Assembly (NCBI GenBank): GCA_016292045.1
Contig: JAEEZX010000019.1
Location: 1 to 64,000, forward strand
From: Bacteroidaceae bacterium
GTDB taxonomy: Bacteria > Bacteroidota > Bacteroidia > Bacteroidales > Bacteroidaceae
Direction of reading: 5' to 3'
Length of the DNA stretch: 64,000 nt
The position numbers and the translations under genes are program-made. The notes under the pieces are model-generated. The model did not search any database, was not told the origin of the DNA, and saw only the letters and a list, made by a program, of their open reading frames with translations. Shown piece by piece: positions 57,191 to 64,000 of the stretch; within the stretch, counting starts at the first letter, position 1, and each line of letters starts with the position of its first letter.

Positions 57191-58153
57191 ATGGACATAA
57201 GTGTAGTAATACCTCTTTGGAACGAAGACGAGAGTCTGCGCGAGCTCTACGAATGGATAGAGCGCGTGATGAAAGAGAACGGATTCACCTACGAGGTGAT
57301 ATTCGCCAACGACGGTAGCACGGACAACAGTCAGAAGGTGATAGAAGAACTCCATAGGGAGCATCCCGATACGGTGCACGGTGTGGAATTCAGGCGCAAC
57401 TACGGCAAGAGTCCTGCCCTCTACTGCGGTTTCGAGATGGCCAAGGGCGACGTGGTAATCACCATGGATGCCGACCTTCAGGACTCGCCTGACGAGATAC
57501 CCGCGCTCTACCGCATGATAAAGGAAGACGGCTACGACATGGTGTCGGGCTACAAGCAGAACCGCAGCAAGGGCGACCCGCTCTCTAAGACCATACCCAC
57601 AAAACTTTTCAACGCAACGGCACGCAGGGTGAGCGGTATACACAATCTGCACGATTTCAACTGCGGCCTGAAGGCCTATCGCCTGGATGTGGTGAAGCAC
57701 ATCGAGGTGTATGGCGAGATGCACAGATACATCCCTTATCTGGTGAAGAATGCCGGATACAGCAAGATAGGCGAAAAGCCCGTGCACCATCAGAAGCGGC
57801 AGCACGGTGTGTCCAAGTTCATGGGATGGAACAGGTTCGTGAACGGATATCTGGACCTGATGTCGCTGTGGTTCCTCTCCACGTTCGGCATGAAACCCAT
57901 GCACGTATTCGGCTTCATCGGCAGCCTGATGTTCTTCGCAGGTTTCCTGGCAGCATGTGCCGTGGGAGGTGTGAAGCTCTACTGCCTGAGTGCCGGTATC
58001 AAGGCACCGCTGGTGGCTGACACACCATGGTTCTACATCGCCCTGACGATGATGATACTGGGCACGCAGCTCTTCGTGGCAGGATTCCTGGGCGAACTCA
58101 TCTCACGCACTTCGCAGGAGCGCAACAAATACCAAATCAACAAGACGATATGA
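57191..58153 (+). CDS. glycosyltransferase family 2, GtrB/DPM-like with C-terminal TM helices
   Basis: MDISVVIPLWNEDESLRELYEWIERV...ANDGSTDNS...MDADLQDSPDEIP. TATCTTTG at 57159. Confidence 0.92.
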   Translation: MDISVVIPLWNEDESLRELYEWIERVMKENGFTYEVIFANDGSTDNSQKVIEELHREHPDTVHGVEFRRNYGKSPALYCGFEMAKGDVVITMDADLQDSPDEIPALYRMIKEDGYDMVSGYKQNRSKGDPLSKTIPTKLFNATARRVSGIHNLHDFNCGLKAYRLDVVKHIEVYGEMHRYIPYLVKNAGYSKIGEKPVHHQKRQHGVSKFMGWNRFVNGYLDLMSLWFLSTFGMKPMHVFGFIGSLMFFAGFLAACAVGGVKLYCLSAGIKAPLVADTPWFYIALTMMILGTQLFVAGFLGELISRTSQERNKYQINKTI

Positions 58154-58662
58154 TGAAGAAGGTACGCCGTCTCATCATGGTGGCGCTGGCAGGCATCGTG
58201 TGTACGCTGGGCGGCTGCGATGACACGGGATGCACGCTCTACAACTCCACACTGTGCCACATATCCTTCTACAGCGAACTGGGACTGGCCACCGTGCTGG
58301 AAGACACACTGACGGTGTATGCCGTGGGTGCAGAGACCCCCGTATACAACATGGGTGTCAACCTCTACACGCTGAAGGTGCAGCTGTCATACTATAAGGA
58401 CATCGACACCCTGCTCTATGAGCACTGGATGGGGACGGCCGACGAACCTGCACCGCACCAGGTGGACACACTCTTCATCCGCAAGAGCGACATGCCCCAC
58501 TTCGAGAGCCCCGACTGCGGTGTGGCAATGTTTCACGAAATAGAGGAAGTGTGGTGGGAGAACGACAGCAGATTTCCCGAGACACCGCTCTTCAAGGGCG
58601 TGTTTATATATCATCCTCAGGTGTACTACAACAGCGAGGACAACATACGCCTTTTCATATAG
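58150..58662 (+). CDS. DUF6452-like lipoprotein
   Basis: Lipobox ALAGIVCTLGGCDDTGCTLYN; ATGA overlap with the GT2 gene. Confidence 0.65.
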   Translation: MMKKVRRLIMVALAGIVCTLGGCDDTGCTLYNSTLCHISFYSELGLATVLEDTLTVYAVGAETPVYNMGVNLYTLKVQLSYYKDIDTLLYEHWMGTADEPAPHQVDTLFIRKSDMPHFESPDCGVAMFHEIEEVWWENDSRFPETPLFKGVFIYHPQVYYNSEDNIRLFI

Positions 58663-58665
58663 CAA

Positions 58666-59481
58666 ATGAGAAGATTCATCATATTCACCTTTCTCCTGCT
58701 GGCAATGGCCGCAAACGGCACATGGGCGCAGACAAACGGAGGCGTGAAGCTCCCGGAAGGGTACAACAAGAAGACCTACCGGGGAGCTGACGGACGTATC
58801 TACGTGCTGGAGGAGAACCAGAAGGTGAAGAAAAACAAACGCGGAAAAAACATCGTGGTGGAGGAAGAACCGAGACCCGTGTTCGGAGGTTTTGCCGTGA
58901 TGGCCGACCTCGTAGGATTCGTAATGAAGGCTGCCGGTTCGTGGGCCAATATGGAGGTGGCAGGCAGAATAAATTTCAAGGAGAAGTACTTCCCCATCGC
59001 AGAACTGGGTATCGGTTCGTGCGACAGAGACGGCAAGACCAACACTAACAATCTCTCCGTCACAGCACCCTACTTCCGCGTGGGAATGGACTACAACATC
59101 AACAAGAAACAGAACGGCAACAGATTCTTTGCGGGAGTGAGATACGCCTTCACATCGTTCAGCTACGACTTCAGCAACCCGGAGTTCACGGACCCGCTCT
59201 ACAACAAGGTGTTTCCGCTCTATCTGGAAGGACTTGACGGACACGCACAATGGCTGGAACTTGTGCTGGGCTTTGAGACGAAGCTGTGGAGCTTCATAAG
59301 GCTGGGAGGCAACTTCCGTTTCAAGTTCAGGACGGTGAACGACTTCGACTTCATGGGCGAACCGTGGTATGTGCCCGGCTTCGGCATCAACGGGTCGTCA
59401 GCATACGGAGCTACTGTGAACCTGGCGTTCGACTTCGGCAAGACAATGAAAAAACAACCTCCAAGAAATCTCTACAGATAA
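58666..59481 (+). CDS. DUF6048-like outer membrane protein
   Basis: Signal peptide; beta-rich barrel-like sequence ending ATVNLAFDFGK. Confidence 0.65.
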   Translation: MRRFIIFTFLLLAMAANGTWAQTNGGVKLPEGYNKKTYRGADGRIYVLEENQKVKKNKRGKNIVVEEEPRPVFGGFAVMADLVGFVMKAAGSWANMEVAGRINFKEKYFPIAELGIGSCDRDGKTNTNNLSVTAPYFRVGMDYNINKKQNGNRFFAGVRYAFTSFSYDFSNPEFTDPLYNKVFPLYLEGLDGHAQWLELVLGFETKLWSFIRLGGNFRFKFRTVNDFDFMGEPWYVPGFGINGSSAYGATVNLAFDFGKTMKKQPPRNLYR

Positions 59482-59487
59482 GGAAAT

Positions 59488-60447
59488 ATGAAGAAGTGGC
59501 ATCTACCCTTTCTCGTGCTGCTCATCGTGGGCACATATCTGGCATACCTGCAGAAGCACCCAACAGCCCGCTACATCAAGGAGGAGATGCAGGTATTCGG
59601 CACCGTGATGCACGTCACTTACAAAACAACGGCATCGCTCAGGGAAGGATATAGCGAGGAACTGAGACAGGTGGACATGAGCCTGTCGATGTTCAATCCC
59701 ATGAGCACCCTCTCGCGTATCAACCGCAACGAGACGGATACGGCAGATGCCATGCTGCAGGAAGTGCTGCGTATGGCAATGGCCGTGAGCGAGGCTACGG
59801 ACGGAGCCTTCGACGTGACAGTGGCACCGCTGGTGAACGCGTGGGGGTTCGGATTCAAGAACGGACAGTTGCCCGACTCTGTGCAGGTGGATTCACTGCT
59901 GACACTGGTGGGCTACAGGAATATAGCGCTCACGGAAGACGGACGCGTGGAGAAGAAATATCCCGGCATCGTGATGGACCTCTCCGCAATAGCAAAGGGC
60001 TACGGAGTGGATAAGGTGGCAGAATATCTGAAGGCCAACGGTGTGACGGACTACATGGTGGAGATAGGAGGAGAAGTGGCCTGTCAGGGGAGGAACGCGA
60101 AAGGAAAGGCCTGGCGCATCGGCATCAATAAACCAGATGACGACCCCACATCCACGAATACGGACATAGAGAAAGTGATAGAACTGGAAGACGGAGCGAT
60201 GGCCACCAGCGGCAACTACCGCAACTACTATGTCACACCCGAAGGAAAGCGTATCATGCACACGATAGATCCCAAGACCGGATACCCCGTGCAGCACAAT
60301 GTGCTATCGGCAACGGTAATAGCTCCCACATGCGCTATGGCCGATGCCTTCGCCACATCGTTCATGGTGATGGGAAGCGAACGGGCAGAAGAGGTGCTGA
60401 AGCAGCATCCCGAACTAAAAGCCGAACTGATATGTACGGAAGAGTAG
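59488..60447 (+). CDS. apbE: FAD:protein FMN transferase
   Basis: GTVMHVTYKT, VMDLSAIAKGYGVDKVAEYL, GGEVACQGRN, TIDPKTGYPVQ. Confidence 0.93.
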   Translation: MKKWHLPFLVLLIVGTYLAYLQKHPTARYIKEEMQVFGTVMHVTYKTTASLREGYSEELRQVDMSLSMFNPMSTLSRINRNETDTADAMLQEVLRMAMAVSEATDGAFDVTVAPLVNAWGFGFKNGQLPDSVQVDSLLTLVGYRNIALTEDGRVEKKYPGIVMDLSAIAKGYGVDKVAEYLKANGVTDYMVEIGGEVACQGRNAKGKAWRIGINKPDDDPTSTNTDIEKVIELEDGAMATSGNYRNYYVTPEGKRIMHTIDPKTGYPVQHNVLSATVIAPTCAMADAFATSFMVMGSERAEEVLKQHPELKAELICTEE

Positions 60448-61046
60448 TCGGCCTGCCTCTCTTCACCGGTATTTCCAGCACAGACCTGCTGGAGTTTCAG
60501 GACCGTTTCATGCTCAGCATCGAGCCCATTGACGCAGGTACGCGCCTGCTGACACGGGGCGAGCGCTCAGAGGGTCTGCTGTGGATAGTGAGCGGCACTG
60601 TGAAGCGGGAAAACGAGTGGATGGAAGAAACCATCGACGGACCGTTGCTCGTTGAGGCAGAACGCCTGTTCGGCCTTAATAACACAGTGAGTATGACGTG
60701 GGATGCGGTGACAGCTCTGGAAGTGATATACATAGCGAAGGAACATGTGGTGAGACACTTGCTGCGCAACAGTCTCGTACGCATCAACTACCTCACCCTG
60801 CTCTCCTCCTCGCTGCAGCGCAAAGCAGAGACGATGAGCGTACCGCGAAGTCCGGAAGAGAAATTCCGCATGTTCGTCAACAGCGTGAAGCATCCTGCCG
60901 GCAAAGAGCTGACACTGCACATCAAGATGACAGAACTGGCGGAGAGACTCGACGTCTCACGCCTCAATCTCTCGAAGATGCTCAACCAGCTGGCAAGGAA
61001 CGGAGAGATAGACATCAAACGAGAACAAATAACGATACATGGCTAA
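60432..61046 (+). CDS. Crp/Fnr family transcriptional regulator
   Basis: cNMP-like fold and C-terminal HTH (MTELAERLDVSRLNLSKMLNQLARNGEIDI). Confidence 0.85.
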   Translation: MYGRVVGLPLFTGISSTDLLEFQDRFMLSIEPIDAGTRLLTRGERSEGLLWIVSGTVKRENEWMEETIDGPLLVEAERLFGLNNTVSMTWDAVTALEVIYIAKEHVVRHLLRNSLVRINYLTLLSSSLQRKAETMSVPRSPEEKFRMFVNSVKHPAGKELTLHIKMTELAERLDVSRLNLSKMLNQLARNGEIDIKREQITIHG

Positions 61047-63087
61047 TATATTCATAGAGAACAAATACAACACCCCGCACGACAGCATACCCTTCTCGCG
61101 CATACGCTTTGAGGAATACGAAGAGGCGATAACGGAGGGTATGAAACAGGAGGACGAGGAGATAGATAAAGTGCTCTCCAACCCGGATACACCCACTTTC
61201 GACAACACCGTGGTGACACGAAGCGAGAGACTGCTCTCGCGCACCACATCCGTATTCTTCAACCTGCTTTCCGCATGCCGCACAGATGAGATGGAGAAGC
61301 TCTCGGAAAAGATGCAGCCCCTGCTCTCGGAACACTCCTCGCGCATAGCGATGAACCGCAGATTCTTTGAGAGGATAAAGGCTGTACACGACAATCCGGG
61401 CCGGCAGCTCACAGGTGAGGAACAGCGACTGCTGGACGACATCTACGAGGGATTCACACGCAGCGGTGCCCTGCTGCCGGAGGACGAGAAGAAAGTGCTG
61501 GCCGAGAAGAGGCAGAAACTGGGGATGCTGACGCTGCAGTTCTCACAGAACGAACTGCATGCTACAAACGCCTTCACGCTGCATCTGACACAGGAGGACG
61601 AAGTGAGCGGACTGCCGGAAAGCGCTCTGGATGCCGCAAGGATGGAAGCTGAGAGCAGAGGACTGGAAGGATGGGTGGTGACACTCAAGGGACCCTCCTA
61701 CAGCGCATTCCTCAAATATGCCGACCGTCGCGACCTGAGAGAGAAGGTCTACAGGGCTATGTCGACACTCTGCACCAGCGGAGAATGGAACAATCTGGAC
61801 ATCGTGAGGGACATCGTGAACCTGCGACGCGAGATAGCGCAGATGCTGGGTTTCAACACATTTGCCGACTTCGCCCTGAAGCATCGTATGGCAGAAGATG
61901 TGGCGCACGTGGATAATCTTGTGGAGCAGCTTCTTGAGGCCTACCTTCCTAAAGCCAGGGAGGAAATGGAGGAAATAAAGGCATTCGCAAGAGAGGAGAT
62001 GCAGAGAAACGGTGAGACACCCTTCGAACTGGCTCCCTGGGACCTCTCCTACTACAGCTACAAACTGCAGAAAGCACGCTACGACCTCGACTCCGAGATG
62101 CTCCGCCCCTACTTCCCGCTCAATCAGGTGAAGGACGGCATCTTCGGCCTTGCCACAAAGCTCTACGGAATCACATTCCATGAGAATCCCGACATAGATG
62201 TGTATCATCCCGACGTGAAGGCCTACGAGGTGAGAGATGCCAACGGGGATTTCCTGGCTGTGCTCTACGCAGACTTCTTCCCGAGGGAGAACAAGCAGTC
62301 GGGCGCATGGATGACATCCTACCGCGAGCAGTGGATAGACATCGACAGCGGCAAGGACATACGTCCGCTGGTATCTATTGTGCTCAATGTGACAAAGCCC
62401 ACTGAAACCAAACCGGCTCTGCTCACGCTGGGCGAAGTGGAGACCTTCCTGCATGAGTTCGGTCACGCTCTGCACGGAATGCTCTCGAAGGTGCGTTTCG
62501 AGGGACTCTCATGCACCAATGTCTATTGGGACTTCGTAGAACTGCCCTCGCAGTTTATGGAGAATTTCGCCATGGAACCTAAATTCCTCCGCACCTTTGC
62601 CCGTCACTACGAGACAGGGGAAGAACTGCCGCAGGAACTCATCGACCGTATCCTCAGAGCCAAGAACTACATGGTGGCATACGCCTGCATCAGACAGGTG
62701 TCGTTCATCCTTCTGGATATGGCATACTACACTCTGAGCGACCCCTTCACAGAAGATGTCATCGCCTTTGAACAGAAGGCCTGGAGCCGTGCACAACTGT
62801 TTCCGCAATTGGAAGGAAGCTGTATGTCAACACGCTTCGGACACATAATGTCAGGCGGTTATGCTGCCGGATACTACTCATACAAATGGGCGGAGGTGCT
62901 GGATGCAGATGCTTTCAGTGTGTTCCAAAAGGAGGGCATCTTCAATAAGGAGACAGCACAGCGTTTCCGTGACTGCATCCTCTCACGAGGCGGTACGGAG
63001 CATCCTATGACGCTCTACAAACGTTTCCGGGGAGGCGAACCCACCATAGATGCGCTGCTGCGTCGCAACGGAATAAAGAAACAGTAA
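61039..63087 (+). CDS. M3 family metallopeptidase (oligopeptidase / dipeptidyl carboxypeptidase)
   Basis: EVETFLHEFGHALHGMLS HEXXH site; 682 aa. Confidence 0.95.
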   Translation: MANIFIENKYNTPHDSIPFSRIRFEEYEEAITEGMKQEDEEIDKVLSNPDTPTFDNTVVTRSERLLSRTTSVFFNLLSACRTDEMEKLSEKMQPLLSEHSSRIAMNRRFFERIKAVHDNPGRQLTGEEQRLLDDIYEGFTRSGALLPEDEKKVLAEKRQKLGMLTLQFSQNELHATNAFTLHLTQEDEVSGLPESALDAARMEAESRGLEGWVVTLKGPSYSAFLKYADRRDLREKVYRAMSTLCTSGEWNNLDIVRDIVNLRREIAQMLGFNTFADFALKHRMAEDVAHVDNLVEQLLEAYLPKAREEMEEIKAFAREEMQRNGETPFELAPWDLSYYSYKLQKARYDLDSEMLRPYFPLNQVKDGIFGLATKLYGITFHENPDIDVYHPDVKAYEVRDANGDFLAVLYADFFPRENKQSGAWMTSYREQWIDIDSGKDIRPLVSIVLNVTKPTETKPALLTLGEVETFLHEFGHALHGMLSKVRFEGLSCTNVYWDFVELPSQFMENFAMEPKFLRTFARHYETGEELPQELIDRILRAKNYMVAYACIRQVSFILLDMAYYTLSDPFTEDVIAFEQKAWSRAQLFPQLEGSCMSTRFGHIMSGGYAAGYYSYKWAEVLDADAFSVFQKEGIFNKETAQRFRDCILSRGGTEHPMTLYKRFRGGEPTIDALLRRNGIKKQ

Positions 63088-63099
63088 GATATATTATAT

Positions 63100-63528
63100 A
63101 TGGAAAGAAAACAATCGGAACTGGATTACCGCTACCTCAAGATGGCACACATCTGGAGCGAGAATTCATACTGTGTCCGTCGCAAGGTGGGAGCGCTCAT
63201 CGTGAAGGACAAGATGATTATCTCGGACGGATACAACGGCACACCGACAGGTTTCCCCAACGTATGCGAGGACGACAACAACGTGTCGCTGCCCTATGTG
63301 CTGCACGCTGAAGCAAACGCCATCACCAAGATAGCACGCTCGGGCAACAACAGCGACGGAGCCACACTCTACGTGACGGATTCGCCCTGTATCGAGTGTG
63401 CCAAACTTATCATACAATCCGGAATACGACGCGTGGTTTACGACCGCGAATACCGTCTCACAGACGGCGTCGATCTGCTGAGAAGAGCAGGTATAGAAGT
63501 TATTCACCTTGACGAACTACCCATCTAA
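63100..63528 (+). CDS. dCMP deaminase
   Basis: LHAEANAI and [16 protein letters not shown] zinc motifs. Confidence 0.93.
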   Translation: MERKQSELDYRYLKMAHIWSENSYCVRRKVGALIVKDKMIISDGYNGTPTGFPNVCEDDNNVSLPYVLHAEANAITKIARSGNNSDGATLYVTDSPCIECAKLIIQSGIRRVVYDREYRLTDGVDLLRRAGIEVIHLDELPI

Positions 63529-64000
63529 ACTGTTAGAAAAGGCTGTCGACGAAGTGTCGCGCCTCCCGGGAGTGGGACGACGGAGCGCTATGCGCCTCGT
63601 ACTGCACCTGTTGCGTCAGGAGGAGTCTCAGACTCTGTCTCTGGCCGATGCACTCAAGACGCTGCGCACGGAAGTGCACTACTGCCGGGAATGTCACAAC
63701 ATATCCAACACGGATCTCTGCGAGGTGTGCGCCAATCCCCGTCGCGACCATGCAATGGTGTGCGTAGTGCAGACGATAGAGGACGTGATGGCCATCGAGG
63801 CTACCCAGATGTACAGGGGCGTGTATCACGTGCTGGGCGGAGTGATATCCCCGATGGACGGAATAGGGCCTCGCGACCTTGAGATAAATTCGCTGCTCGA
63901 ACGCATCGCACAAAAAGATATCAAGGAAGTGATTCTCGCACTATCTCCCACGATGGAAGGCGACACAACCGGTTTCTATATCTTCCGCCAGATACAGAAC
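63509..64000 (+). CDS. recR: recombination protein RecR, 3' truncated by the window end
   Basis: TTG start: (M)[34 protein letters not shown]...[17 protein letters not shown]...[36 protein letters not shown]. Absent from the ORF track. Confidence 0.93.
   Translation, partial: MTNYPSKLLEKAVDEVSRLPGVGRRSAMRLVLHLLRQEESQTLSLADALKTLRTEVHYCRECHNISNTDLCEVCANPRRDHAMVCVVQTIEDVMAIEATQMYRGVYHVLGGVISPMDGIGPRDLEINSLLERIAQKDIKEVILALSPTMEGDTTGFYIFRQIQN

Overview
This 64 kb window is a Bacteroidales chromosome segment. It looks Prevotella-like, based on TAnnTTTG promoters, YDLSGRR-type C-termini, BACON and TonB proteins, and glutamine synthetase III. That placement is inferred from protein and promoter character; no search was run. 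Left to right it holds: (i) the end of a mobile-element-type DUF3987-like ATPase; (ii) a secreted GH128/Asl1-like glycosidase, an unusual HU-TM-LysM protein, a second HU protein, rimO, ftsY, a DUF4295-like small protein, rpmG and rpmB; (iii) a ten-gene polyene/fatty-acyl-type biosynthesis and export operon (one ketosynthase, ACP, two dehydratases, FabG, FAD oxidoreductase, thioesterase, LolA, MMPL exporter, GNAT) next to a glsB/glsA-like glycine-lipid pair; (iv) a TPP-riboswitch thiamine uptake operon; (v) pfkA, BACON, GH43, rpsA, a patatin/BamA protein, holA, agmatine catabolism genes, glnN and an N-domain-less ClpB; (vi) a putative non-phosphorylative L-fucose catabolic operon; (vii) cydABX; (viii) an SRP RNA/tRNA-Thr pair; (ix) a GT2, apbE, Crp, M3 peptidase, dCMP deaminase and recR block, with recR cut by the window end. 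The signal least explained by ordinary annotation is a set of short tandem-repeat tracts with 6, 7, 8, 9 and 11 bp units. They lie in operon spacers, over a promoter, after terminators, and once in frame inside a secreted glycosidase gene. A related GGCGCC-bounded element occurs twice.
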